Assembly: GCA_016716085.1 (NCBI GenBank) | Contig: JADJWY010000023.1 | Span: forward strand, 62,001 to 126,000 | DNA: 64,000 bases | Reading direction: 5' to 3' | Source of the DNA: Hahellaceae bacterium | GTDB lineage: Bacteria; Pseudomonadota; Gammaproteobacteria; Pseudomonadales; Oleiphilaceae | Part shown: piece by piece, positions 1 to 8,580 of the stretch | Numbering within the stretch: position 1 is the first letter of the stretch | How the letters are laid out: each line of letters begins with the position of its first letter | Made by a program: the position numbers and the translations under genes | Notes under the pieces: generated by a model | Seen by the model: only the letters and a program-made list of their open reading frames with translations | What the model was told of the DNA's origin: nothing | Database searches by the model: none

Positions 1-2
1 TA

Positions 3-770
3 AGTGAGGACGAAAGGGTGCACAACGCGAAAACCTTGAAAGCGAAACGGGGGCGGATGTTCGTTGACCCCAGACAAGAGGGCGACCCCAGAGCGCATTG
101 GCGACCGCGCTATCTTTCCCGCGATGCCTTACGGCTATTGTGGCATGTCATCGAGCAACTGCCGGTGTCCTCTGATCGGCAAAAGCGCCAGTCAGCCCGC
201 ACACGCTGGCTTTTTATTCTGCTGCTGCTGACAGGGCTGCGTCGCCATGAAGTCAACCGAAACGGCATGAATGCATTTGAATGCCAGGATGGCCACTGGC
301 GCCTGTCTCTGATTGGGAAGGGGGCTAAACCCCGTCGCGTGACCTGTGCGCCGTTACTTATCCGTGAATTGCGCCAGTATCGGATCGCGAATGGACTTCC
401 CGAGTTGCCTGAGACCGATGAGGACATTCCGCTGGTGCTCTCTGTTCAAGGTCAGCGCATCGCGGCATCGCTGGATGATTCCCGCATCAATGGCATTCTC
501 AAAGCGCTTCGAGAAAGGGCGCTGGATGACGTCCGGCGGCGCCAATTACCGGAGTCACTGGCAACAGAAATTGCTCAGTTAACACCTCATCGCCTGCGAC
601 ACTCATGGGCAACGCACCGCACGCAGGTTGCCCCGCAATCACTGGAGGTTACGCAGTTGGAGGCCGGTCATGCTAATCGTTCCACCACTCAGATCTACGC
701 GAAGCTGGCAAACGCTGAGCACCTTGCGGTTGCGCAGGCACTTGAAGAGAGCCTTTTTGGGCCTTTGTGA
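3..770 (+). CDS. Tyrosine recombinase/integrase, 5' end outside the window
   Basis: C-terminal catalytic domain of a tyrosine site-specific recombinase, which cuts and rejoins DNA through a covalent phosphotyrosine. Counting from the GTG at 18, the catalytic set is complete: Arg75 in TGLRRHEV, a beta-hairpin lysine in GKGAK, HRLR at 191-194, His218 in EAGHANRS and the nucleophile Tyr227 in TTQIYAKL. The frame stays open to the first base and the N-terminal core-binding domain is absent, so the true start lies upstream and 18 is not a trustworthy start. The phage, integron-like or resident nature cannot be told from this fragment. It lies outside the Tn3 element that starts at 1401, so it is not that element's resolvase. 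Confidence 0.85.
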   Translation, partial: SEDERVHNAKTLKAKRGRMFVDPRQEGDPRAHWRPRYLSRDALRLLWHVIEQLPVSSDRQKRQSARTRWLFILLLLTGLRRHEVNRNGMNAFECQDGHWRLSLIGKGAKPRRVTCAPLLIRELRQYRIANGLPELPETDEDIPLVLSVQGQRIAASLDDSRINGILKALRERALDDVRRRQLPESLATEIAQLTPHRLRHSWATHRTQVAPQSLEVTQLEAGHANRSTTQIYAKLANAEHLAVAQALEESLFGPL

Positions 771-949
771 AAAATGGGATGTTGAATATTTTACTCTATT
801 TTACAATATGTTAGCTCTTGATAATTGGATTGTTGGACAATCCTGTTCCGGGCAGCGACGCGGCTCACAGATTCGTCAATGAAATTTGGTGAGGGAAGGT
901 GGCCTGGGCTACTGTCCTCCGGGTCATCCAATAAACATTCGAGGAAGCC

Positions 950-1400
950 ATGGAACGCGTCATTGATCTGCTGGGCCAAAAAGTTGTTCTGTTAACCGGC
1001 ACCACAGGATTTGTGGGGAAGGTTTATCTGGAAAAACTATTGCGAAGCTGCCCTGATGTGACGGTGCGCGTCATTGCCCGTGGCGGAGGGAGTCCATCTC
1101 ATCGTGAATTGTGCCGCCTCTGTCAACTTCCGTGAGCCCCTCGATCAGGCGCTGGCCATAAATATAGCGTCGGTTTTGAGCATGACCTCACTGGCTGCGC
1201 GCTTCAATCTGCCGCTGGTTCACGTGAGCACCTGTTATGTTCATGGCTTGCATCAGGGCGAAATCCGGGAAGAACTGCATCAGCCTCTCAAAGGCATCGT
1301 TACCGACGGGGAGGGTAACTACCCGATTGAAGCTTTGCTGGAGAAAATGCGTAAGGATATTGAACAGGTTCGTGCAGCCGTTAAAGAAACCGAGGTTGAA
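950..1400 (+). pseudogene. Fatty acyl-CoA reductase, 5' part (deleted, frameshifted and split by a transposon)
   Basis: N-terminal half of an NAD(P)H-dependent fatty acyl-CoA reductase (male-sterility/NAD_binding_4 family), which reduces fatty acyl-CoA to fatty alcohol for wax esters. The start ATG at 950 follows GAGGAAGCC. The Rossmann motif TGTTGFVGKVYLEKL is present. The frame then breaks near 1075-1083: the first frame ends at 1135, and the family-typical stretch HLIVNCAASVNFREPLDQAL continues in another frame. In intact relatives these blocks are separated by several dozen residues, so an out-of-frame internal deletion is inferred. The second frame runs to 1400, where the transposon begins. 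It continues exactly in frame at 8586 if the insert and one TTGAA copy are removed. Confidence 0.85.
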
Positions 1401-1449
1401 GGGGTACTGGGGATTTTCCCTCCAAAATCGACACTTCGCCTGAAATCCC
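1401..1449. repeat. Left terminal inverted repeat of the Tn3-family element
   Basis: A 49-bp end matching the reverse complement of 8532-8580, except at repeat positions 9 (G/A) and 28 (T/A). The outermost bases are GGGGTACT. It is directly preceded by the TTGAA target duplicate. Confidence 0.92.
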
Positions 1450-1476
1450 ATGCCCCGCTTGGCTTCCCAAGGACCA

Positions 1477-1632
1477 TTACTTTTCCAGAACAGGCTTGTA
1501 TCCGTCAATCGACGCCATCAATTCCTCCAGATCTGGCAATTTTTCGCTCAGTTCAAAGCTATAGGTGCCCTTCAGGTTAATGTTGTACCAGGTGTCCTGT
1601 CCGCTGTCCGCAAGGGTCTGGGGTGTCGATTT
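1477..1632 (-). pseudogene. tnpA: Tn3-family transposase, C-terminal remnant
   Basis: About 50 codons on the minus strand, ending in TAA at 1477-1479, 28 bp inside the left inverted repeat. The peptide contains TWYNINLKGTYSFE, which fits the conserved C-terminal Tn3 transposase pattern (W-x-H/N-I-N-L-x-G-x-Y). An in-frame TGA lies just upstream at 1633-1635, so nothing more of the gene survives here. The N-terminal part of presumably the same gene starts near the other end of the element (8449). The roughly 340 intervening residues, with most of the DDE catalytic domain, are gone. Confidence 0.65.
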
Positions 1633-1677
1633 TCAACCCTAATTTTAGCAAAAGGCGTTCAATTCAACGATGAAAAT

Positions 1678-2727
1678 GGTTACCGAATGACATTCCGTTA
1701 CCAAAAAGTCAGGCAGACTTTCATCACTGTGGTCCTTTTATGCCCATTTGCCGATTTTTTCCCACGACATCCCTGCATTGGGCTGCGGACAGTCGAAGAT
1801 TTATGAATCATCTGATCTTCTACCGTCTGGGATAAAATCCATTGAGCACACCGTTCCACAGCGAGACATAGTGCCACTGTGATGCGTGTGCTGGTCGAGC
1901 CTTCTGCCACACTTCAGCGGGTGTCCGTCCACCCAGGTTCTAAGGCTAGGTGTCGGATTCTGCCCTTGAAGGTGCCGAAGAGTCGTTCGATCCGACCGTT
2001 CTGCCAGGGGCAATGGCTATCTGTAGTCTGGTGCCGAATGCCGAGCAACCAGAGGCCGAAGCGGAACAGTCTCGAGGTGAAAACGGCTTCATTGTCCGTG
2101 CGGATGACGCGCGGTTTGCCGAAAGACTCGATGGCATCCAGCAGGCAGCGCAGCAAGGTGAGGGAGGTTTTATCAGAAACACGCGTGAGTTGAACTGACA
2201 GGCGTGAGTGGTGTTCGCAGATTCCCAGAAGGTGATGTGTCTGTTTCTGAGCATCGCTTACCTGCGTCAAATCCATACCCCAGTAGGTGTTCCTGGGAAC
2301 CCGCATGGCAGGCCGATTCTTGATCTTGCGTCGCAGCACCTGAATCTCGTATTGGTGTTTTGCCAGCGTTGTCGCAACCCAGGTTTTGCCGACGGACATG
2401 CCCTGATCGGCAAAGAGGCGATTAAAATGGCTGGCGAGGGTTCGGCACCCGTCAGCGGGCAAGTGGGCTTTGAGGCGAAGAATTTCCTGGATCACCCAGT
2501 CGGGCTTTTTCTGTACACGGACCGGGCGGGTGGATATTACATCACGACGTCTCGACCTTAGGTAGGTATCGTAGCGGCTGCGGTTTTTCCACCCGATGAA
2601 ACCTGCCAATAGCAGGCAGGCAATTAGCACCGTCAACCCCAGGCAGGAAAGCAGGACGATTAACCCCATCATCACCAAGTCCGTTGTTACCACAACCAGG
2701 CTGAGTGTAGCGGAATCCGTCCGCTAC
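1678..2727. mobile_element. Probable insertion sequence with palindromic ends around a dead DDE transposase
   Basis: The segment carrying the transposase remnant is bounded by related palindromes. The left one (1678-1702) is a near-perfect 25-bp palindrome reading GGTTACCGAATG inward. The right one (2707-2727) is an 8-5-8 palindrome with arms GTAGCGGA/TCCGCTAC. Read inward from each side both contain GGT..C.GA...ATTCCG(T/C)TAC, so they look like imperfect terminal repeats. The size (about 1.05 kb) suits a small IS of the IS3/IS481 kind. I could not identify a target duplication, so the outer limits are approximate. Confidence 0.45.
1820..2693 (-). pseudogene. IS3/IS481-like transposase (rve integrase core), frame disrupted
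   Basis: A DDE recombinase of the retroviral-integrase (rve) type. The first 259 codons (2693 to 1914) hold a hydrophobic N-terminus, a helix-turn-helix-like middle, then the acidic residues in YWGMDLTQV, VIRTDNEAVF and NGRIERLFGTFKGR. The frame stops after GWTDTR. The expected C-terminal block is found in another frame as LGGRTPAEVWQKARPAH and runs to a TAG at 1820-1822. The stretch of about 30 residues normally between (with the HxRPHQ motif) is missing, so a small deletion with a frame change is inferred. The hydrophobic N-terminus (about residues 5-35) is unusual. Not expected to be active. Confidence 0.75.
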
Positions 2728-2762
2728 CGATGGGCATAGGTCAATGACAGGGGGCCTCTCGA

Positions 2763-3158
2763 TCAGGCAAAAAACTGTTCCAGACTTTCGGCATCGAATA
2801 TCCGATCTGCCCACACAGCCAACTGTTCGCGGTTGGCCTGTTGCAGTTTTTCGGTTGCCCAATCCGGCAATGAGCCGAAACGTTTGGTCAATTGTTTGGC
2901 CAGCAGGGCGAGTTCGCCTTGTTCGATACCTTTTGCAATACCTTGCTCAATGCCTTCTTTGAACCCGTCATCCCACCAGGGCTGGGTCCAGGATTTCACA
3001 CGTTCTGCCAACATGGCCTGCATCTCCGTTAAATCACGTACTGCGTCTATTTCCGTTCCCGGTAATCGCCGGGGTAACAACACCCGTCCGAACCATTCCT
3101 TATGTCTGTAAGGGTTTAGGGAGCTGTTTCGAGGACGCATAAGAATTACTGATATCAA
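2763..3158 (-). pseudogene. Rpn/PD-(D/E)XK transposase-like protein, C-terminal remnant
   Basis: The last about 110 residues resemble the tail of Rpn (recombination-promoting nuclease/putative transposase) proteins with a DUF4351-type end. There is a Gly-Glu coiled repeat (GFKEGIEQGIAKGIEQGE), then LLAKQLTKRFGSLPDW and a C-terminal helix ending ESLEQFF. Full-length relatives are about 250-300 residues and carry the nuclease motifs in the N-terminal half, which is missing. The first about 15 codons probably come from unrelated DNA. It lies 3 bp downstream of the HigA-like gene, so it may still be transcribed with it. Confidence 0.6.
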
Positions 3159-3161
3159 TTA

Positions 3162-3443
3162 TCAGGCTGCGTCCCGTACCTGTATCTCGATTTGAAGACC
3201 GGCAGCCGTTGCCATGTTCACTAATGCATCAATACTGAACAGGTTGATCTTGCCGCGCATCAGATCGGAGATTCGTGGCTGAGTCACACCAAAGAGCTTG
3301 GCGGCCTGGGCCTGGCTCATTTCCGTACGGGTTAGATGAGCTGTCAGCGCTCTAGTAAGTATGGATCGTAGTTTCATGTTTTCCGCGTCTTCCGGGGTGT
3401 CCTCTATGGCATCCCAAACGCTGGTAAATCGTTGATTGCTCAT
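3162..3443 (-). CDS. HigA-like antitoxin, XRE-type helix-turn-helix
   Basis: A 93-residue antitoxin of a type II pair. Residues about 30-75 form an XRE/HTH_37 domain (SQAQAAKLFGVTQPRISDLM, then INLFSIDALVNMA), typical of HigA partners of Gp49-like HigB toxins. It should bind and neutralise the upstream toxin and repress the shared promoter. Its ATG overlaps the toxin stop by 4 bp (ATGA), giving toxin-first order as usual for higBA. It sits inside the Tn3-family element, between the Rpn remnant and an Rhs fragment, so it travelled with that debris. Confidence 0.85.
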   Translation of the reverse strand: MSNQRFTSVWDAIEDTPEDAENMKLRSILTRALTAHLTRTEMSQAQAAKLFGVTQPRISDLMRGKINLFSIDALVNMATAAGLQIEIQVRDAA

Positions 3444-3778
3444 TGGTCTAGCTCCTTCATCAAGTCACGAAAACGCTGTGAGGCCAAGTTCAAGTCAGCC
3501 TTGCTCATCTTTTCTGACTTCTTCTGAAAGCAGTGAAGAACGTAAACAGCATTAGCGAACTTAGCAATGTAGATAACCCGGAATGCTCCGCTTGCATCCC
3601 TTATCCGAATTTCCTTCACGCCTTGGCCCACCGTGCTCATGGGTTTCCAGTCGTCCGGTTCCTGACCGTTTTGCACCTGATCGAGTTGAAAGCCTGCCTC
3701 TCGTCTTGCCGCAAGTGGAAAGGTACGCAGGTCATCAAGAGAACTGCCCCGGAACTCAATAGGCTTCTGATTGGTCAT
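3440..3778 (-). CDS. HigB-like toxin (RelE superfamily, phage Gp49-like)
   Basis: A 112-residue toxin of the RelE/HigB superfamily. Known members are ribosome-dependent mRNA interferases. Family landmarks: KPIEFRGSSLDDLRTFP at the N-terminus, VKEIRIRDASGAFRVIYIA in the central sheet, and VYVLHCFQKKSEK, the usual basic end of the fold. The length is normal and no lesion is seen. The start at 3778 agrees with relatives that begin just before KPIEF. The predicted -10 box is only 7 bp upstream of the ATG, so the message may be leaderless. Confidence 0.85.
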   Translation of the reverse strand: MTNQKPIEFRGSSLDDLRTFPLAARREAGFQLDQVQNGQEPDDWKPMSTVGQGVKEIRIRDASGAFRVIYIAKFANAVYVLHCFQKKSEKMSKADLNLASQRFRDLMKELDQ

Positions 3779-3784
3779 TTTAGA

Positions 3785-3813
3785 ATTATATAATATTTTG
3801 TATATGACGACAA
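3785..3813 (-). promoter_or_regulatory. Sigma70-type promoter of the higBA-like pair
   Basis: Read on the minus strand: TTGTCG (3813-3808), 17-bp spacer, TATAAT (3790-3785). The predicted transcription start falls at about 3778, on the toxin ATG itself. The very A+T-rich -10 region contrasts with its surroundings. Confidence 0.6.
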
Positions 3814-3961
3814 ATTGCGCCTATTTCAGAAATTTGTGCAGAGGCTTCTAGGGATATAGGCATTGTCATAAAGGGTTGCATCTCGAAAGAGTGTATCGGA
3901 TTTCTGTGGCTGCTCGAAAGCACGAAAACATAGATTTTTAAATGGGTTACGCGATGTAGAG

Positions 3962-4405
3962 TTGAGTACTCCCTTTGGGATTACCACCCGCTTTGACTAC
4001 GATGCGCTCAACCGTCTGATCAAGACCACCGACCCGCTGAGCCAAACGCTGGCCACCACCTACGACGCCAATGGCAACCCGGTCACCCAGACCGACAAGC
4101 GCGGCATTGTCACCACCAGCACCTACGATGCCTTCAACCGCGTGATCAAAGTGGAGAAAGGCGGTATCGTGCTCACCCGCAACGAATTTGACGGCGTGGG
4201 CAATCTCATTGCGGTGACCGATGCCAACCGCAACCGTACGGACTATGTCTACGACCACCTCAATCAGGTCATCGAAGCACGCGCTCCACTCGATGCCACG
4301 ACCCTCACGACCTACAATGCCGGTGGCCAGCGTACCCAGTTGACCGATCCGGAGAACCGCGTCACGGCGTTTGAACCGGATGCACGGGGCAGGGTGCTGT
4401 CCCAG
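3962..4405 (+). pseudogene. Rhs/YD-repeat protein fragment, N-terminal side
   Basis: About 148 codons of YD repeats typical of Rhs polymorphic-toxin shells: FDYDALNRLIKTTDPL, TTYDANGNPVTQTDKRG, STYDAFNRVIKVEKGG, YVYDHLNQVIEARAPL and PDARGRVLSQ. The period is about 20-22 residues. There is no valid start: the frame is entered from unrelated A+T-rich DNA near 3960. It ends abruptly near 4405, where IS66-type coding sequence begins. The sequence is more G+C-rich than its flanks. It and the fragment at 5732 probably derive from one rhs gene. Confidence 0.8.
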
Positions 4406-4863
4406 ACATCAGGAACTGGCCCTGCCTGAGCTGACATCATTCAGGACGTGGCTTGAGACAGAGACCGGCAAAGTGATGAAAGGTTCAAAGACCCGGCAGG
4501 CGATGGACTACATACTCAACCAATGGCCCGAACTGATCGGCTACTGCCAGCGTGGTGACCTGCACATCAGCAATGCGTTGGCTGAAAATGCTATCCGTCC
4601 CTTCGCGGTGGGTCGTAAAGCCCGGTTGTTTGCCGATACGCGCCGCGGTGCCGAGGCCAGTGCCACCGGTATTCCATCATTGAAACAGCCAAAGCCAATA
4701 ATCTGGAGCCGCTGTCTTATATCCGTCACGTGCTGGATCACATCGCAACGGCAGACACGCCTGCAAAAATAGACGCGTTACTTCCCTGGAACGTAGCCGC
4801 CAACTGAGCATCACACACGATTGCAGGGTTCTGCGTCAATTAGGCTGATTCTTTGGCGCTTAC
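4405..4863 (+). mobile_element. IS66-family element, 3' remnant with transposase tail
   Basis: C-terminal part of an IS66 transposase (TnpC). It reads SFRTWLETETGKVMKGSKTR, then HISNALAENAIRPFAVGRKA and FADTRRGAEASAT, the strongly conserved IS66 tail. The frame is lost near 4665. The expected continuation (ETAKANNLEPLSYIRHVLDH, then IDALLPWN) is in another frame and ends at the TGA at 4805-4807. About 55 bp further on, GGCGCTTAC (4855-4863) is the complement of a GTAAGCGCC end, consistent with IS66 right ends. The left three-quarters of the element is missing. Confidence 0.75.
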
Positions 4864-4963
4864 ACTGCTTCCATACGCTCTGCCGATTTGCCGTCGAACG
4901 CCCTGTGGATAAGTGTTTGAGCCTAACGCCAGGTATAAAAAAGCACTCTGCAAATTTTTGAAC

Positions 4964-5377
4964 TTAGCCATTTAACCGATACAGCGCGTCAGCAGCACTG
5001 AGGATCTGAATGTCTTTGTAGGGGTGTAACACCAATAGATCATTGTCGCCAGTAACTATGATATTGGCTTGGGCAGCCAGTGCTGTGGCAATCACGATAT
5101 CGTCTTTTACGTCCCGAACCGTGCGTTCAATGGGATGTGGTTTAACTAGGGTCGCCAGCATCCCATAGCGCTGCATGAGAAAAGCAGGTGTAATGTTTTG
5201 AGATGCGAGCATCTGTGTGAATTTCTTGCGGGCAAGCACATTGGCGAGTTCATCAAGCAATCCACTACTGGTGAACAAACTCACCTTTTTGTCTCTGCTC
5301 TGATCAAGCAAGCGGCGAGGTACGCCTCCCCAGATTAAAGCTGACACCACGATATTGGTATCAAGTACAAGACGCAC
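4964..5377 (-). CDS. PIN-domain toxin (VapC-like, TIGR00305 type)
   Basis: A 137-residue PIN-family ribonuclease, probably the toxin of a type II pair. Metal-binding acidic residues are visible: LDTNIVVSAL at the N-terminus (Asp6), the Glu in LLDELANVLAR, and DVKDDIVIATALAAQ followed by VTGDNDLLVL near the C-terminus. This is the pattern of PIN-family toxin components. It lies 1 bp downstream of the antitoxin-like gene at 5379-5606. The full length suggests it is intact. It sits between an IS66 remnant and an Rhs fragment. Confidence 0.85.
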   Translation of the reverse strand: MRLVLDTNIVVSALIWGGVPRRLLDQSRDKKVSLFTSSGLLDELANVLARKKFTQMLASQNITPAFLMQRYGMLATLVKPHPIERTVRDVKDDIVIATALAAQANIIVTGDNDLLVLHPYKDIQILSAADALYRLNG

Positions 5378-5378
5378 A

Positions 5379-5606
5379 CTACTTCCTTTGTTGGCGAACA
5401 GCGTTCACTTCTTGTTGAATTTCTTCCATTGTCATGGGAGGAAAGTGAGCGGCGGCCAGTTTGTCCGCTGCTGCAAATAGACCATCAACAGCCCGGCGGC
5501 GTAGGTTCTCGCGTAACATTGTCTCAATGGCTTCTGGATTGAGCAATCCAGCGTCCTTTGCTTCTTGTACCAGGTTATCTGGCAACTCAATGGTCAGTGT
5601 TGTCAT
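5379..5606 (-). CDS. Antitoxin of the PIN-domain pair
   Basis: A 75-residue protein beginning MTTLTIELPDNLVQEAKDAG, a ribbon-helix-helix-like N-terminus common in antitoxins of PIN toxins. A helical tail (MTMEEIQQEVNAVRQQ) would wrap the toxin. The ATG at 5606 is preferred over the in-frame ATG at 5621, because GAGG lies 9 bp upstream of the former and only 1 bp from the latter. The stop is followed after 1 bp by the toxin start, so the two are co-transcribed. Confidence 0.8.
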   Translation of the reverse strand: MTTLTIELPDNLVQEAKDAGLLNPEAIETMLRENLRRRAVDGLFAAADKLAAAHFPPMTMEEIQQEVNAVRQQRK

Positions 5607-5731
5607 GGTGTCATACCTCAAATTGTCGGGGTCTGAATAGTCCCATTATCGCTCATACAGTGGGGTAAAAATAGCTTGTTCTGTTGGGCATGCGAGACAG
5701 TCTACCATAGTGCTGGTATCCGCTCAGCAAA

Positions 5732-6680
5732 GCTTACGACACCCAGGTCGCCTACACCTACGACGCCAATTTCAACCGCCTGACCGAGAGCACCACGCGG
5801 ATCGCCGACCATCAGCCTATCCGGGACTGGGTCTACGACTACAACAACCGCAATGAACTGACCGCCATCGCCTACCGCTACGACGCCAACGGCAACCAGA
5901 TCGAGAAGGTCAAGGGCAGTGAGGTGTCCCAATTCACCTATGACGCCCGCAACCAGTTGCGCCAGGTCGCCATCGGTGGCACTCAAATAGGCCGCTTCGT
6001 CTATGACCACCGCGGCCTGCGGGTGGAAAAACAGGGCGAGCGCGGCATCGAACGCAACACCTACGACGGAGACAGCCTGCTGCTGCAGAGTGACACCAGC
6101 GGCAACCTCCTGGCCCACTACCGCTACGGTGCCTTCGGCTGCTCAGCCTCACCGAAAGCGGCAAGGACAGCGAATACTACGTCTTCGACTCCCTCGGCAG
6201 CCCGGTCAACCTGACCACCCTCGGTGGCGACGTCACCGCACGTTACCAATACGACGCCTGGGGTCACAAACGCCTCGACGCCAGCACTTCCTGGAACCGC
6301 ATCAGCTTCACCGGCCACGAAGAGGACACCGAAACCGGACTCATCTACGCCAAAGCGCGCTTCTACGACCCCGACACCGGCCGCTTCCTGACCCAGGACC
6401 CCTGGGAAGGGGACATCAGCATCGCCCCGTCCCTGCACAAGTATTTGTATGCCTATGCCAATCCGACGGTGTATTGGGACCGTGATGGTAAAGAGACGAT
6501 CCATAAGTGGCAGGATGAGAGCGGGCAGTGGAATTTCAGCGACCAACCACAATCTGGCAGCCTGGGCACCGCCAATGACACCATGCCTCAGCAGACACCG
6601 GAATCAAAAGCTATCGATGTCTGCCAACAACAGAAAAATTGTTTTGCATTAGGAGAAGAACAGGCAAAACGTGCCGCAGC
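5732..6680 (+). pseudogene. Rhs core and C-terminal region fragment, frameshifted
   Basis: YD repeats (AYTYDANFNRLTESTTR, FTYDARNQLRQVAIGGTQ) lead to the Rhs-associated core. The frame changes at about 6139 (after HYRYGAFG). Core sequence then continues as SEYYVFDSLGSPVNLTTL, GLIYAKARFYDPDTGRFLTQ and HKYLYAYANPTVYWDRDGK. The variable tip after the core begins IHKWQDESGQWNFSDQPQ, which resembles a DUF4124-type motif rather than a known toxin. It is cut off near 6670 by the Tn3 transposase remnant on the other strand. No start codon; a companion fragment is at 3962-4405. Confidence 0.8.
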
Positions 6681-8449
6681 ACATCGGCCACGGAAGTGGT
6701 GGGGATTTGCTGAAAGAACGGATTGTTGACCAGTTGCTTCTTGTTGCCACCTGGCAATCGCCAGTGTCGCTTCCCCTGCGGGTTGCGCAGTATGACATTG
6801 CGATTGTCGCTGTCCTCCAGATACGTGCTGACTTCTTCCAGACGGCTATTGAGCTGCCTCATCATGTTTTGCACCAGTTCATCCGATGGCGCCATGAGTT
6901 TGGGAAGCTGGGAATTATCCAGCAGCGTATCCTTGTCCCGCTGCCAGCGAGATTTTTCCACCAGATCATCCTCCAGTGACCGGTATTTGGCGACATCTGG
7001 CAGCGTGAGTTGTCCGTTCAGGCGACGGGGAATCTGCTGATACAGCGCCCATTCATGGCGGCCGGGATCGGATTGTTCCTGTTTATTCCGAAGATGCGGG
7101 CGCTGCCGAGCCGGTACTCGAACCAGATTCATGGTCTTCAACGAGAGCTTGCCATGTGTTTTGAGGTCTTTTCTGGCCTGCTGCAGGGTCATCGCCAGGC
7201 ATTGTGTTTCTTCATTGCCCTCAAAGTGCAGACACAGGAACAGGGATCTGAGCAGCCCGGTACGCAAGGCTTCGCGCTGATCATAATATTGCCATAAGGC
7301 TTCCTCGACAGAACGCTTCTGGTCGTTCAAAAACAGGCAGACAGACTCCAGCTCTCTCAGGGGCAGCATGGACAGGGCTTGTTCTCGGACTAGACCAAAG
7401 GGCTGTTCCGGATCAATGCTGCTGTCGGTGAACAAACGCAGTACGTTTGCGGCTTTGCCCACATTATTCGCAGCCCTCTGCCATTCCAGATAGACCGATT
7501 CCTGAGCAAAGGCCTTGGCTTTGTGCTGGATTTGCTTCACATGATGGATAAAGCCGTCAGCGATACGTTCCAGGGCTTGCTGCCAGCGAAACTGCAGGTA
7601 GCAGAGCAAATACAACTGCTGCCTGGTCTGCGGCTGACGCTTCAGTTTAGCGCCGTAATAATCCACCCGCTCGGCAAAGTAGCTCAGATTCTTCTCGGAC
7701 AGAGACAGGACCTTAACCGCAGCCAGCACCTCCGGCATCCAGTGCTGAATGTGTTGATGAATGGCCAGTTCCTTATCCAGTTCTGGGCTGGTGAAGTTGC
7801 GGGCAGACTGACGCAATCCTTTCAGGCCAAGGGTGCTGCTGGTTTCCAGCAAAGACTGCAGATGGTTTTTAAGATCAACTGACAGCGTTTCTTTCACTTG
7901 GCTTGCCAGGGCACTGTGTTGCTGTACCAGCACCCGACTGATTATCTTCTGAAGTGTGCTGTAACCTGGAATCGCAATCCGCTCAATCGACGAGTATTCA
8001 ACGGCGGCATCAAAGAGATGACGAGGAGAGGACCAGGCTGAGGCCTGATCAGCCAGATAGCCCATGATTATCTGCTCATGCTCACGGGCGTTCCAGCGCC
8101 GGTAGTCACACAGAATCATGATCCGCTGGTAAACCCGCTCAAGTTCCTTCTTACTCAAGTTGAAAGGCCGCAGACCCGATCCCGGGAAAACCGACTGACA
8201 AATGTAGGCAAGGTCGTGTTTCTCTTGGTGGTACCCTGGCGTGAGGGTAATAGGCTTGGCCTTGAAGTAACCCAGAAGCAGCACAAACATGCACCTCAGC
8301 CCCCGGTTTCGAAAGGAAACCGCAACCACACGCTCCAGGTCATTCAGGGAAAAGAAAAACCGTTGATCGTTGGTTGTGAAAAGAGGTGGGCCGAAGAAAT
8401 CTGCCTGCTCAGCATTTGTCAGGACAACAACGCGCTTCTGAATGGCCAT
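6611..8449 (-). pseudogene. tnpA: Tn3-family transposase, N-terminal 600 residues only
   Basis: N-terminal and central part of a Tn3-type transposase, with a DUF4158-like start (VVVLTNAEQADFFGPPLFTT). It reads as far as FFQQIPTTSVADVLRHV, the block just before the catalytic domain. About 18 further codons come from read-through into Rhs DNA. Family members are about 1,000 residues; the DDE domain is missing. The ATG at 8449 is preferred (GGGGA 6 bp upstream) over 8461. The gene starts 83 bp inside the right inverted repeat. A matching C-terminal stub lies at the opposite end (1477-1632). Confidence 0.8.
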
Positions 8450-8531
8450 AAACATCCCCAAAAAGGCCTGATATTGGCCTTTTTGAAGCTCATATGAAAA
8501 GTAATGATGGCTGCAGAGTCAGGCAGGGTAA

Positions 8532-8580
8532 GGGATTTCAGGCGAAGTGTCGTTTTTGGAGGGAAAATCCCTAGTACCCC
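8532..8580. repeat. Right terminal inverted repeat of the Tn3-family element
   Basis: Reverse complement of 1401-1449 with two mismatches over 49 bp. The outermost bases on this side read AGTACCCC and are followed by the second TTGAA target copy at 8581-8585. Confidence 0.92.

Larger units (their letters stand above)
1401..8580. mobile_element. Tn3-family element with 49-bp inverted repeats, gutted and filled with other mobile debris
   Basis: The two ends, 1401-1449 and 8532-8580, are inverted copies over 49 bp with two mismatches and begin GGGGTACT, as Tn3-family ends begin with GGGG. The element is flanked by TTGAA at 1396-1400 and 8581-8585, the 5-bp target duplication expected of this family. 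A tnpA gene starts just inside the right end and its C-terminal codons lie just inside the left end, both on the minus strand. The original element was therefore probably a tnpA-only unit of about 3 kb. Its catalytic middle is replaced by about 5 kb of unrelated pieces (IS, Rpn, HigBA, Rhs, IS66, PIN pair). It can no longer make its own transposase. Confidence 0.9.

Noticed and set aside
1074..1580. Plus-strand frame running past the transposon border
   Set aside because: Only the part up to 1400 is reductase; the rest is transposon end read by chance.
1450..1806. 118-codon plus-strand frame at the left end of the transposon
   Set aside because: It lies antisense to the tnpA C-terminal stub and the IS remnant and has no family features.
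5702..6118. 138-codon minus-strand frame, Val/Ala/Gly-rich
   Set aside because: Antisense shadow of the G+C-rich Rhs repeats; composition is what the complement of YD repeats gives.
6003..6485. 160-codon Arg/Pro-rich plus-strand frame
   Set aside because: Off-frame shadow of the Rhs core.
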